A stretch of 64,000 nt of DNA from NCBI RefSeq assembly GCF_023913735.1, contig NZ_JAMXBH010000005.1, positions 169,108 through 233,107 of the forward strand, written 5' to 3'. Position 1 is the first letter of the stretch. Each line of letters begins with the position of its first letter. Below the pieces are notes generated by a model. It searched no databases and was not told the origin of the DNA. It was given only the letters and a program-made list of their open reading frames with translations. Below, in pieces: positions 8,381 through 16,740 of the stretch. Source of the DNA: Pseudarthrobacter raffinosi (lineage in GTDB: Bacteria; Actinomycetota; Actinomycetes; Actinomycetales; Micrococcaceae). Position numbers and translations under genes: made by a program.

Positions 8381-9199
8381 TTATGTGAGGGAACTCGTGG
8401 ACATCCCCGGGCCGGCATCCGCCGCCTGAACAGCGTCTCTGGCGCTGCCCACGGCGCCGCGGAATGCGTCGGCGAGGAGTTTGGTGGAGTTGAAGAGAAT
8501 GATCCTGGCGCCGCGTTGTGCCCAGGAGGCTGCCTCTTCGGTCGAGTCCGCGATGACGCACAGGGCGCAGTCCGCTGAGCTGGTGACATTGTCGGCTATG
8601 CGCTCGATGGCGGCCGCGACGACCGGGTGGGCGGTCTGGCCCGGCAGTCCGAGGGACATGGACAGGTCGCTGGGGCCGATCCAGACGGCGTCCAGGCCCG
8701 GGACGGCGGCGATGGCGGCACTGTTGGCGGAGGCTTCTTTGTCTTCTGCCTGGGCGACGACGAAGGTCGTTGCCGCCGCCGCGTCGAGGTGGGTCTTCAG
8801 CGGCACCGTTCCGTGGTGGCCGGCGATGGTACTGACAGCCAGGCCCCGTGTGCCCATGGGCGGATAGTGTGCGGCGGCGACCGCGGCAGCGGCTTCCCCG
8901 GCGGTGGATACGTGGGGAACGACGACGCCGGTGGCGCCGGCATCGAGGGCGCGCAGGATCAGGAGCGGATCATTGTGGCCGAGGCGGACAAGCGTTGACA
9001 CGCCGGCCAGCCTGGCCGACCGCAGATGGTTTTCCAGCGCCGAATCATCGGCCATGCCGTGTTCGGTGTCGATCATGACCAGGTCGAAACCGGTATAACC
9101 GGCCATTTCAACCATGGGCTGATTCGGCATTTTTACAATGAGCCCGTAGAGGCAGTCTCCGGCGGAAATTCTGTCCCGGAGGGAATGGTCTGCTGTCAT
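8381..9199 (-). CDS. HpcH/HpaI-family aldolase (2-keto-3-deoxy sugar acid type)
   Basis: 272 residues of the class II, metal-dependent pyruvate aldolase family that cleaves 2-keto-3-deoxy acids or 4-hydroxy-2-oxo acids to pyruvate and an aldehyde. Conserved residues are visible: H47 (DTEHG), R72 (STLVRL), E152 (VAQAEDK) and D178 (IGPSDLS). The start at ATG 9197-9199 is preceded by AAGGAT at short spacing; an upstream in-frame TTG (9215-9217) has no ribosome site. It lies 46 bases before the M24 gene and about 190 bases after the binding-protein gene, with a hairpin between. This suggests the imported sugar is oxidised and dehydrated to a 2-keto-3-deoxy acid and then cleaved here (inference). 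Confidence 0.85.
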   Translation of the reverse strand: MTADHSLRDRISAGDCLYGLIVKMPNQPMVEMAGYTGFDLVMIDTEHGMADDSALENHLRSARLAGVSTLVRLGHNDPLLILRALDAGATGVVVPHVSTAGEAAAAVAAAHYPPMGTRGLAVSTIAGHHGTVPLKTHLDAAAATTFVVAQAEDKEASANSAAIAAVPGLDAVWIGPSDLSMSLGLPGQTAHPVVAAAIERIADNVTSSADCALCVIADSTEEAASWAQRGARIILFNSTKLLADAFRGAVGSARDAVQAADAGPGMSTSSLT

Positions 9200-9333
9200 A
9201 ATCCTTCGATTCTTCAACGCGCGGGGGCGCCGTCGTGATGCACATACGTTTGGATGGAGATGATTTCCCGAAGGGCGTTACCCGCTCCGGATGCTGCCGG
9301 TGTCGGTCCGTTCGGGCTGTGCGCCTGCGGCCA

Positions 9334-9373
9334 CGCAGTGCCGGGCCGCTCACATCGAGGACCCGGCACTGCG
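9334..9373 (-). terminator. hairpin after the binding-protein gene (partial terminator)
   Basis: Perfect 12-bp arms (CGCAGTGCCGGG, 9334-9345; complement 9362-9373), 18 bases beyond the binding-protein stop. There is no T run, so it is likely a processing or attenuation signal ahead of the aldolase gene. Confidence 0.6.
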
Positions 9374-9390
9374 CGTACTCCGTTTCCGGG

Positions 9391-10344
9391 TTACTGGAAG
9401 GAGGTGAACTTTTGGGCGTTGTCCTTGGTGACAACCTCGGTTCCGGTGTCGATCCGGGCTTCGACCTTGTCCCCGCGCGCGGCAGCAGCGGCCGTCGTCA
9501 CAGCCGTGGTGCCCATCTTCTTGGGGAACTGGGCAATGCTGGCCGTCTGCGTGCCCGCCAGAATGGCCTTTGCTTCATCGGGAAGGGCGTCGAAACCGAC
9601 CAGAAGCAGGTTCTCCTTGAACGGGTCGGACTTTTTGCGGGCTTCGATGGCGCCCAGGACGGGCGGGCCGCAGGCGCTGTAGATGGCGTCCACCTCAGGG
9701 TTGGCGGATCCGAAGGCCTGCATTACGTCAACGCCCTTGGTCTGGTCACAGTTGGTGGAGAGGGTGTTGACGACCTTGATGTCGGTCGTTTTGAGGACGT
9801 CGAGGACTCCGTTGACGCGGGCGTCCAGTGCGGGTACTCCGGGGACGCCGGACATAACGGCGATCGTGCCCTTGCCCTTGAGCTGTTCGTTGATGTAATT
9901 GCCGGCTTTGGTGCCGCCGGCCAGGTTGTCGGTTCCGATGTAGCTGGAGGCGCCCTTCCAGCCCGGGAGGTCGTTGTCGATCAGGACGATCTTCACGCCC
10001 TGCGAGACGGCACGGTCCAGGGCCGGCTGGACCTGGGGCCCGATGGGTGCGATAGCGATGGCGTTGGCGCCGCGGGTGACCATGCCTTCAATGGCGGTGA
10101 TCTGTGGCTGCGCGTCCTTGCCGTCGCCGGGGGCCTCCACGCCCAGGAAGTCGATGCCATCCTTGGGCATGGCGTTGATGCCATCGCTCATGGCGTTGAA
10201 GTACGCGTTGGCGGTCTTGAGGATGACGCCGACTTTGGGTTTGCTCTCTCCGCCGGGGGCTGCGGGACTTCCGCCGCAGGCGGTCATTGAGAGGGCGAGG
10301 GATCCGGCCAGCGCACTGGCGGCAAGCCATTTAAGTTGTTTCAT
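9391..10344 (-). CDS. Sugar ABC transporter substrate-binding lipoprotein
   Basis: 317 residues. It has a lipoprotein signal (positive N-terminus, hydrophobic core, LSMTACGG with Cys23) followed by a periplasmic-binding type I fold of the ribose/xylose class (KVGVILKTANAYFNAMSDGI, then IDNDLPG and LLLVGFDAL). It captures a sugar or cyclitol outside the membrane for the permease and ATPase encoded just upstream. The start ATG 10342-10344 has AGGAG 7 bases away. Order within the operon is permease, ATPase, binding protein. Confidence 0.9.
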   Translation of the reverse strand: MKQLKWLAASALAGSLALSMTACGGSPAAPGGESKPKVGVILKTANAYFNAMSDGINAMPKDGIDFLGVEAPGDGKDAQPQITAIEGMVTRGANAIAIAPIGPQVQPALDRAVSQGVKIVLIDNDLPGWKGASSYIGTDNLAGGTKAGNYINEQLKGKGTIAVMSGVPGVPALDARVNGVLDVLKTTDIKVVNTLSTNCDQTKGVDVMQAFGSANPEVDAIYSACGPPVLGAIEARKKSDPFKENLLLVGFDALPDEAKAILAGTQTASIAQFPKKMGTTAVTTAAAAARGDKVEARIDTGTEVVTKDNAQKFTSFQ

Positions 10345-10360
10345 GTGATTCTCCTGCTGA

Positions 10361-11158
10361 CTAGTTGGTTGAGTCTGATTTTTCGCGGGCAGCTGTTGCA
10401 TCAGCGCCCCCGACGATGAGGGAGACGAGCCGTTCATGGGTGGCGGCGCTGGGTATTTCTTCGCCGACGACCCGGCCCCGGCGCAGGACGATGGCGCGGT
10501 CGGCGACTTCGATGACGTCGTCGAGCTGGTGGGAGATGAGGATGACGGAGATACCGCGCGCGGGAAGGGTCTTGATCAGATCGAGCACCTTTCGGGTTTC
10601 GCGGAGGCCCAGTGCGGCGGTGGGTTCGTCGAGCAGGACGACCTGTTTGGCGAAGGCCACGGCCCGCGCCACGGCGATTGCCTGGCGTTGTCCGCCGGAC
10701 ATGAGCCCGACCGGCATGGTCATGCTGGGGATCCTGACTTTCAGTTCCTCGAGCAGCTTGGTGGTTTCGGCCTGCATGCCGCGGTTCTTCAGGAACCCCC
10801 AGCCGCGGGAGAACTGGCCGGGGCCGACGAGTTCCCGGCCGGCGTAGAAGTTCGCCGATGCGGGAAGGTTGTCGAAGAGGGCCAGGTCCTGGTAGACGGT
10901 TTCGATCCCGGCTGCCCGGGCGTCGGCGCTGCTGCGGAAGGACGCAGGCTCACCGTTGATGAGGATTTCACCGCCGTCGATCTGGTGCGTGCCGCTGATG
11001 CTTTTGACCAGCGTGGACTTGCCGGCTCCGTTGTCGCCGAGCAGGGCCAGGATCTCGCCGCGGCCCAGCGTGAGCGAGGCCCCGTCAAGGGCAACGACGT
11101 TGCCGAAGCGCTTGACGGCGTTGCGGACTTCGAGGACGGGGGCTTCGGTGGTGTTCAT
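10361..11158 (-). CDS. Sugar ABC transporter ATP-binding protein, single domain
   Basis: 265 residues with one complete ATPase domain: GDNGAGKST, signature MSGGQRQ, Walker [14 protein letters not shown]-loop ISHQ. Classical RbsA/XylG proteins are about 500 residues with two such domains. This one is a half-size, FrcA-like ATPase and probably works as a homodimer. Its ATG overlaps the TGA of the permease gene (ATGA). It energises the importer formed with the genes on either side. Confidence 0.9.
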   Translation of the reverse strand: MNTTEAPVLEVRNAVKRFGNVVALDGASLTLGRGEILALLGDNGAGKSTLVKSISGTHQIDGGEILINGEPASFRSSADARAAGIETVYQDLALFDNLPASANFYAGRELVGPGQFSRGWGFLKNRGMQAETTKLLEELKVRIPSMTMPVGLMSGGQRQAIAVARAVAFAKQVVLLDEPTAALGLRETRKVLDLIKTLPARGISVILISHQLDDVIEVADRAIVLRRGRVVGEEIPSAATHERLVSLIVGGADATAAREKSDSTN

Positions 11159-12216
11159 GCGCTGACTCCTTTGTCGGCCAGGATTGATTTCTCGGCCAGA
11201 ATGGCCCGGAAGCGTCCTTCGGCGCGGGTGCGGTAGACATCGAGCAGGACAGCCAGGACGATGGTGACGCCGATGATGACGATCTGCAGGAAGGGATCGA
11301 CGCCGAGGAGGTTCAGCCCGTTGCGGATGACCGCCAGAGTGAGCGCCCCGATGAGGGCGTTGCTGATTCCGCCGCGGCCGCCGGTGAAGCTGGCGCCGCC
11401 GATGATGACGGCTGCGATGGCGTCAAGTTCGGCCAGGGACCCGGCCGTCGGGTAGCCGGAGTTGGTGCGTCCGGAGACGATGATCGCTGCCAGCGCCGCG
11501 GACACTCCGGCAAAGACATAGACCGAGATGAGCACTTTGCGGACGGGGATTCCGACTCGGCGGGCCGCTTCCTCATTGCTGCCGATCGCGTAGATCCACC
11601 GGCCCCAGGTCATTTTGCGGGTCAGAACATATACGGCGGCTGCCAATGCGGCGACGAACAGCAGGGATACCGGGATGGGGCCGATGAAAGCACTTCCGAG
11701 CCAGTTCACCTCGTCCGGTACGCCGATGATCGGCTGTCCGCGGGAGATGGACAGGGCCAGTCCGCTGGCGACGCTTAGCATGGCCAGGGTCACGATGAAC
11801 GGGCTGGGTATCTTGCCCAGCACGAACACCGCACCGTTAATCCATCCGGCCGCGGCGCCGACGAGGATCATCACGCCCATCACCAGCAGGCCGTTGCCGA
11901 GGCCGGTGACGAAGGCAGTGGCCCCGACGACGCTGCTCAGGGAGAGTATTGAGCCGACCGAGAGGTCGATGCCGCCGGTCAGGATCACCAGCAGCATGCC
12001 CAGGGCGAGAATGGCAATGGAGGCGGACTGCATCGAGAGATTCTGCAGGTTCCGGGCCGAGGCGAAGACGGGGTTGGCTATGGTCATTCCGATGGCCAGG
12101 ACCACCAGGATCAGGACCGGGCCCAGTTTCATCAGCCACAAGGCTGCTGAAATGGCCGAACCGCCCCCACTGGGCCGTGTAGCCCTTGGCGGGGATATCG
12201 CTGTGGTATTGCTCAT
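11155..12216 (-). CDS. Sugar ABC transporter permease (RbsC/FrcC type)
   Basis: 353 residues, about 9-10 membrane segments, with the BPD_transp_2 signature region (LVILTGGIDLSVGSILSLSS) and the conserved loop AIGSNEEAARRVGI. The start at ATG 12214-12216 follows TAGGAG. It is the first gene of a leftward operon whose promoter region (12217-12452) holds two 22-bp palindromes, shared with the divergent oxidoreductase genes. Confidence 0.9.
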   Translation of the reverse strand: MSNTTAISPPRATRPSGGGSAISAALWLMKLGPVLILVVLAIGMTIANPVFASARNLQNLSMQSASIAILALGMLLVILTGGIDLSVGSILSLSSVVGATAFVTGLGNGLLVMGVMILVGAAAGWINGAVFVLGKIPSPFIVTLAMLSVASGLALSISRGQPIIGVPDEVNWLGSAFIGPIPVSLLFVAALAAAVYVLTRKMTWGRWIYAIGSNEEAARRVGIPVRKVLISVYVFAGVSAALAAIIVSGRTNSGYPTAGSLAELDAIAAVIIGGASFTGGRGGISNALIGALTLAVIRNGLNLLGVDPFLQIVIIGVTIVLAVLLDVYRTRAEGRFRAILAEKSILADKGVSA

Positions 12217-12303
12217 GACGCTCCTACAGATTCCGGTGGCCGGGTTGTCGTTCCCCACGAGGGGAATGTTGATTTGCGTGGCATAAATCACAGCCTACGC
12301 CCC

Positions 12304-12325
12304 AATGGTTCACCGGTCTACCATT
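12304..12325. promoter_or_regulatory. FadR-type operator O1 (22-bp palindrome)
   Basis: AATGGTTCACCGG followed by TCTACCATT, centred on ACCGGT. Its reverse complement matches the site in front of the GntR gene at 15585. It lies in the divergent promoter between permease and oxidoreductase. Confidence 0.8.
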
Positions 12326-12356
12326 TGCTCGAAATTGGTTAGCCATTGCAGAAATT

Positions 12357-12378
12357 AATGGTCGACCGGTTGCCCATT
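12357..12378. promoter_or_regulatory. FadR-type operator O2 (22-bp palindrome)
   Basis: AATGGTCGACCGG followed by TTGCCCATT, same pattern as O1. The two sites are 53 bp apart, about five helical turns, so paired dimers on one DNA face are possible. A related half site (TTGGTTAGCCATT) lies between them. Confidence 0.75.
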
Positions 12379-12452
12379 GCCTCGGATCGGCCTAGCATGA
12401 AAGCGTGTACGGGCAGCCGCCCGGCATGTTCACTCGACGAAGAGGCAGACCC

Positions 12453-13655
12453 ATGTCCCACGAATCGCTTGTTTCACGTCTCGGACGCCGCGTCCGTTTC
12501 GGCATCATCGGAGGCGGCCTGGACTCCGTCATCGGTGAAACCCACCTCCTGGCCCTGCGCGTGGACGGCCTGGCCGACATCGTCGCCGGTGCGATGAGCA
12601 TCGATCCCCAAGTTGCCGATGCGTCTGCCGCAGCGCTGCTGATCGACCCGACGCGGCGGTATCCCACCTGGCAGGACATGCTGGCCTCGGAGCCGGCCCG
12701 CGAGGACGGCATCGAAGCGGTCGTGGTCATCACCCCACCCCAGTTCCATGCCGAAATTTCCGCCGCTTTCCTGGAAGCCGGGATCCACGTTCTTTGCGAA
12801 AAGCCCCTGACCTCGACCCTGGAACAGGCCGAAAACCTCGCCCGCGTTGCGGAGGAATCCGAAGCGATGTTCACGGTCACGCACTGCTACACCGGCTACC
12901 CGATGGTCCGGGAGGCCCGCGAACTCATCCGTTCCGGCGCCCTCGGACGCATCACGCTCATTGAAGGCCAATTCGCCGCCGGCGACCCCGGGGTCCTGCG
13001 CGAGCCGGAGGATCCGACCAAACGCCACTGGCATTTCAAGCCATCATCCATGGGGAAGGCCGTTGTGCTCGGGGAGGTGGGCTCGCACGCCCACAACATT
13101 GTCGAGTACGTCACCGGCCAACGGGTCACCGAAGTATCGGCCCAGCTCACGACCGTCGCGGAGCGCCGCGAAATCTATGACAACGCCTATCTGACCCTGC
13201 GGTTCAGCGGCGGCGCCGTCGGCCGGCTGTGGGCAAGCTTCGTGGCCGCCGGCAATGACCACGGTCTGGCCTTCAGCATTTACGGGGACGAGGGTGCACT
13301 GAAGTGGGAGCAGGAATCGCCGGAATACCTGTGGCTGTACCGCCCGGGTCAGGCGGCGACGCGTATCGCACGCGCCCTGGACAGCACCAGCGAGCAGTCC
13401 CGGGGGGCCACCCGCATCCGCCCCGGCCACCCGGAGGGCTACCTGATGGCCTTCGCGAACATTTACCGCGACTTCTTCAGCGCCGTCCTGCTGAAACTGC
13501 TCGGCGAAGACCCGGGCGCCGCCCTCCAGGCGCTGCCTACTGCCCAGGACGGGCTCAGCACGATGCGCCTCATCGACGCTGCGGTCCGGTCCCACGACCA
13601 GCAGGTCCCCGTGACCTTCAATACCCAGCCGCTCACCGCCTCATTGGAGAACTGA
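12453..13655 (+). CDS. Gfo/Idh/MocA-family oxidoreductase
   Basis: 400 residues. It has an N-terminal NAD(P)-binding Rossmann fold (FGIIGGGLDSVIGETH), the family motif CEKPL and a C-terminal alpha/beta sheet domain with VGSHAHNIVEYVTG near the expected catalytic His. Enzymes of this family oxidise a sugar or cyclitol hydroxyl to a ketone, often at C3. The start at ATG 12453 has AGAGG about 8 bases upstream; in-frame GTG 12405 and ATG 12426 are possible but lack a good site. It is translated ahead of, and 2 bases from, a second Gfo/Idh gene, and diverges from the ABC importer under shared operators. Substrate unknown. Confidence 0.85.
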   Translation: MSHESLVSRLGRRVRFGIIGGGLDSVIGETHLLALRVDGLADIVAGAMSIDPQVADASAAALLIDPTRRYPTWQDMLASEPAREDGIEAVVVITPPQFHAEISAAFLEAGIHVLCEKPLTSTLEQAENLARVAEESEAMFTVTHCYTGYPMVREARELIRSGALGRITLIEGQFAAGDPGVLREPEDPTKRHWHFKPSSMGKAVVLGEVGSHAHNIVEYVTGQRVTEVSAQLTTVAERREIYDNAYLTLRFSGGAVGRLWASFVAAGNDHGLAFSIYGDEGALKWEQESPEYLWLYRPGQAATRIARALDSTSEQSRGATRIRPGHPEGYLMAFANIYRDFFSAVLLKLLGEDPGAALQALPTAQDGLSTMRLIDAAVRSHDQQVPVTFNTQPLTASLEN

Positions 13656-13657
13656 AC

Positions 13658-14779
13658 ATGACTAAGACGACTGTGCGGGTCGGGCAACTCGGTGCCGGCT
13701 TCATCGGACAAATGCACTCCCTCGCTTTCAGCAACGCCGGATACTCGCGGCTGCAGCCCGAGGTGCGCGCCGATCTCGTGGCCATCGCCGACGTGAACCA
13801 GGCCGCAGCAGCCGACATCGCCGAACGCTACGGATGGGCCGCCACCCACAACGACTGGAACGACCTCCTCGGCGAGGACCTCGGCCTCTTCGTCAACGCC
13901 GGACCCAACGACCTGCACTCGGCGCCCACCATCGCCGCGGCACAGGCCGGAATCCCCGTTTTCTGCGAGAAACCCCTCGCGTCCTCCGGCGACGTTGCCT
14001 ACAAGCTGTGGAAAGCCGTCGCCGCAGCCGGCGTCGAACACCGGTGCGCATTCATGCACCGGTTCATCCCCGCCGTCCAGTTCGCCCGCGAACTCATCGC
14101 CTCAGGCGAGCTGGGCGAAATCCGGCACTTCCGCTCCCGCTTCCTGATGAACATGCTCGCCCCCGACGGCTCCGTCAGCTGGCGCTTTGACCGCGGCCGC
14201 TCAGGAGCCGGCGCCATCGGCGACCTGGGCTCCCACCACATCGACCTCGCCCGGTTCCTGGTCGGAGAGGTCCAGGAAATCGCCGCACTCACAGGCACCT
14301 GGACCGTTGACCCGGCACAGCTGATCACCGACGTGAACGATGACTCGTTCATCGCCATCGGCCGGCTCGAAAACGGGGCAACAGCATCATTCGAGGCATC
14401 ACGCGTCGTCGCATCCCACGCACTGACCGGTGAATTCGAGATCGACGGCACCAAAGGCTCGATCGCCTGGAACATGGAACGGCTCAACGAACTCACGATC
14501 CGCCGCCCCGGCCAGGGACCCATGACACAGATGGTGAGCCGCCCCGGACACCCGCTGGAAGGATTCTGGCTTCCCGGCGGCGTCCAGGGCTCCCACCCGC
14601 TCGGATGGAACGAATGCTTCGCCCACCAAGCCCACGACATGCTCGGACTGGCCAGCGGCCAACTCACCGATTCCGTCGCAGCAACCTTTGAAGACGGCTA
14701 CCGGGTCGCCGAAATCGTCGACACCATCGAACGCGCCGCAAAAGAACGGCGCACACTCCCCGTCGCATTCAGCGCATAA
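13658..14779 (+). CDS. Gfo/Idh/MocA-family oxidoreductase (levoglucosan dehydrogenase-like class)
   Basis: 373 residues: Rossmann motif GQLGAGFIGQMHS, CEKPL, and the C-terminal segment GAGAIGDLGSHHIDLARFL with the likely catalytic His pair. Length and the GDLGSHHID block resemble the class that includes bacterial levoglucosan and 1,5-anhydro-sugar dehydrogenases, a resemblance from memory and not proof. GGAGA lies 8 bases before ATG 13658. Paired with the preceding oxidoreductase, it may carry out consecutive or epimerising redox steps on the sugar imported by the divergent ABC system. Confidence 0.85.
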   Translation: MTKTTVRVGQLGAGFIGQMHSLAFSNAGYSRLQPEVRADLVAIADVNQAAAADIAERYGWAATHNDWNDLLGEDLGLFVNAGPNDLHSAPTIAAAQAGIPVFCEKPLASSGDVAYKLWKAVAAAGVEHRCAFMHRFIPAVQFARELIASGELGEIRHFRSRFLMNMLAPDGSVSWRFDRGRSGAGAIGDLGSHHIDLARFLVGEVQEIAALTGTWTVDPAQLITDVNDDSFIAIGRLENGATASFEASRVVASHALTGEFEIDGTKGSIAWNMERLNELTIRRPGQGPMTQMVSRPGHPLEGFWLPGGVQGSHPLGWNECFAHQAHDMLGLASGQLTDSVAATFEDGYRVAEIVDTIERAAKERRTLPVAFSA

Positions 14780-14780
14780 G

Positions 14781-14819
14781 AAAAGCGGTGGAGGACCTTC
14801 AGGTCCTCCACCGCTTTTT
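14781..14819 (+). terminator. strong intrinsic terminator
   Basis: Perfect 17-bp arms (AAAAGCGGTGGAGGACC and complement) with a 4-base loop and a T run. It is A/T-flanked on both sides, so it can stop both the oxidoreductase operon and the convergent GntR gene. Confidence 0.95.
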
Positions 14820-14828
14820 CTGTCATTT

Positions 14829-15554
14829 CTACACTGGGAAACTGGCCTTCAGACGCTTGGTCGCCCGTTCCATATGGGCCGTCATGGCCGCGGCAGCCGC
14901 TTCCGGGTCCGAAGCCTCAATGGCCCTCAGAATGGGTTCATGCACGGCATACGAGGTCCGGGTTTCCCCCGCCGTCCTCAATACTCGCGAAGCCCAGGCC
15001 TGCAGGAGCGACCGGATATTCTCCAGGACCCCGCAGAGAACGATGTTGTGACTGGCACGGGCGATCTCCAGATGAAACGCGATGTCTGCCTGGACATAGG
15101 TGTCGATGTCATCCTCGGCAAGGCGCATCGTTTCAGCCAGGGCCTGGATGGTTGCCAGCTGCTCGGGAGTCCTGCGCGTGGCGGCGAGCCCCGCCAGCTG
15201 GACCTCTAGGATGAACCGCGCTTCCAGCAGATCATCAAAACGCTTCTCGCCGAGAAGAAGACCCCACTCGATGACCTGTGGCAGCAGATCCGAACTGGAC
15301 TTGCTCAGGTACGTGCCGTCCCCGACCCTCTGCTCGAGCAGGCCGAGCAGGCTCAACGACTTGATCGCCTCCCGGATCATCCCCCGCCCGACCTTAAGTT
15401 CCTCGGCCAGCGTCCTCTCCGACGGAATTCGCGAACCGGGGGCAACATCCCCGGAAAGCAACGCATCCAGGAGGCGCTTGACTATTTCCTGGCTCGCCGG
15501 CTGACGGACCGGGGTATCCCTGCCCGCACCTTTCTCCGCAAGTGAAAAACTCAT
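14829..15554 (-). CDS. GntR-family regulator, FadR subfamily
   Basis: 241 residues: an N-terminal winged helix (LPSERTLAEELKVGRGMIRE) and a C-terminal all-helical FCD ligand domain with metal-site residues (DIAFHLEIARASHN). AGGAG lies 7 bases before ATG 15552-15554. A 22-bp palindrome 31 bases upstream matches two palindromes in the divergent importer/oxidoreductase promoter, so this protein most likely represses both operons and itself, with a sugar acid or pathway intermediate as inducer. Confidence 0.88.
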   Translation of the reverse strand: MSFSLAEKGAGRDTPVRQPASQEIVKRLLDALLSGDVAPGSRIPSERTLAEELKVGRGMIREAIKSLSLLGLLEQRVGDGTYLSKSSSDLLPQVIEWGLLLGEKRFDDLLEARFILEVQLAGLAATRRTPEQLATIQALAETMRLAEDDIDTYVQADIAFHLEIARASHNIVLCGVLENIRSLLQAWASRVLRTAGETRTSYAVHEPILRAIEASDPEAAAAAMTAHMERATKRLKASFPV

Positions 15555-15584
15555 GAATACTCCTCAGCCGACGGTCCCCAGTCT

Positions 15585-15606
15585 AATGGCAGACCGGTGA
15601 ACCAAT
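15585..15606. promoter_or_regulatory. FadR-type operator O3, autoregulatory
   Basis: AATGGCAGACCGG followed by TGAACCAAT. It matches the reverse complement of O1 at 20 of 22 positions and lies directly upstream of the regulator gene. Confidence 0.8.
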
Positions 15607-15880
15607 CCTATGTCGGATTAGCCATATTCCCAACACTTCCGGCCGTGCAATTTGGGTGAAGCCAGCATATACGGGCCCAATCTTTTCCTCGGCCTGGCCC
15701 GGATGTTTGCAGCGTTTTGACAATGCTCGACGCGCGGCACACAACTTTGGAACCGCGACGGCTTGCTGGTCACCAACCGCCCGCCTCCTGAACCGCGGAC
15801 ACTCACGTCACGTGCCGTCGCAAAAGAACTGGCCCCAGAGGAACGCGATTCATGCCGCATGTCACCCAGCGGCAGCGGCT
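15607..15880. other. gene-free stretch between two leftward regulator genes
   Basis: Together with 15555-15606 this is the only gene-free stretch above 300 bases. Apart from operator O3 and a nearby half site (GGATTAGCCATATT) I see no repeat, hairpin or convincing coding frame. Confidence 0.5.
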
Positions 15881-16456
15881 TTACCGGCTGGCGGCGGGGA
15901 CCAGGACCCAGAGAACTTCGACGGCCTCGTCGGTGGGATTGACCCACGTATGCGGTTCGCGGCCCGGGAATGTCACGGTGTCGCCGGTGCTGAGCTCGTA
16001 TTCCTCATTGGTCAGGATCAGCCGGATGCGCCCCTTGATCACATGGAGCACATCCACGTCGCAGTCCACGGCGTAAAGCTCAGCCTCGCCGCGGCCATGC
16101 GGCTCGATGACGGCCTGGATGATCTGGATGCGCCGTTCGGAACGGGCAGTCAGCAGCCGCTCCACGATGCCTTCGCCGCCCAGGGAGATCCGTGGGCCTT
16201 CGTCCCGCTTGGTCAGGTGGGTTTCCGGGGCCACAAACAAGTCGCCGATCGAGATGGACAGGACCTGGCACAGCGTCACCAGGGACGCGACCGACGGCGA
16301 CGTAAGGTCACGTTCCACGCGGCTGAGGAAGCCCTTGGTCAGGCCGGTGGCGTCGGCAACCTGCTCGATGGTCAGCCGCTGCGACTGCCGGGCGGCACGG
16401 ATTCGGGAACCGATGGCAACGGGAACGTTGCTCGGCTCAACTGGCAGTGCCTTCAT
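15881..16456 (-). CDS. XRE-cupin transcriptional regulator (PuuR/SutR type)
   Basis: 191 residues: a helix-turn-helix of the XRE class (LTIEQVADATGLTKGFLSRV) in the first 75 residues and a C-terminal cupin barrel (from about 115; FPGREPHTWVNPT near the end). Such regulators sense small ligands such as amines or amino acids through the cupin. It diverges from the sodium:solute symporter, whose promoter carries overlapping inverted repeats just after the -10 box, the likely operator. Confidence 0.85.
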   Translation of the reverse strand: MKALPVEPSNVPVAIGSRIRAARQSQRLTIEQVADATGLTKGFLSRVERDLTSPSVASLVTLCQVLSISIGDLFVAPETHLTKRDEGPRISLGGEGIVERLLTARSERRIQIIQAVIEPHGRGEAELYAVDCDVDVLHVIKGRIRLILTNEEYELSTGDTVTFPGREPHTWVNPTDEAVEVLWVLVPAASR

Positions 16457-16570
16457 GTGCAGACCTTTCGTGGCCGGCGGTGCGGCCCCATCTCTGGAGC
16501 AATCCTAATGGCCAGCCGACCCGTGTGAGGTGGCGGGCGCCGCGGCGAACAACAGATACTACGGCCGATC

Positions 16571-16630
16571 TTGACTGTTGCGTCGGTCACAGCATACGAT
16601 TCTGGGCAACAAGTGTTGCCTGTGAGGCAA
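16571..16630 (+). promoter_or_regulatory. symporter promoter with overlapping inverted repeats
   Basis: -35 TTGACT (16571-16576), 18-bp spacer, -10 TACGAT (16595-16600). Immediately downstream are GGCAAC-AAGT-GTTGCC (16605-16620) and TTGCC-TGTGA-GGCAA (16616-16630), which overlap. The placement over the start site suits repression by the divergent XRE-cupin protein. Confidence 0.65.
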
Positions 16631-16740
16631 TATTTGAGGAACTCTTCCTCCCAATTCCACAAGAGCAGCGGAATACCGGCTTCCCCAGCAGCGCCGCCGG
16701 GATTCCAGACACACTGCAGATCAGCTCCAAGGAGCCCCAA

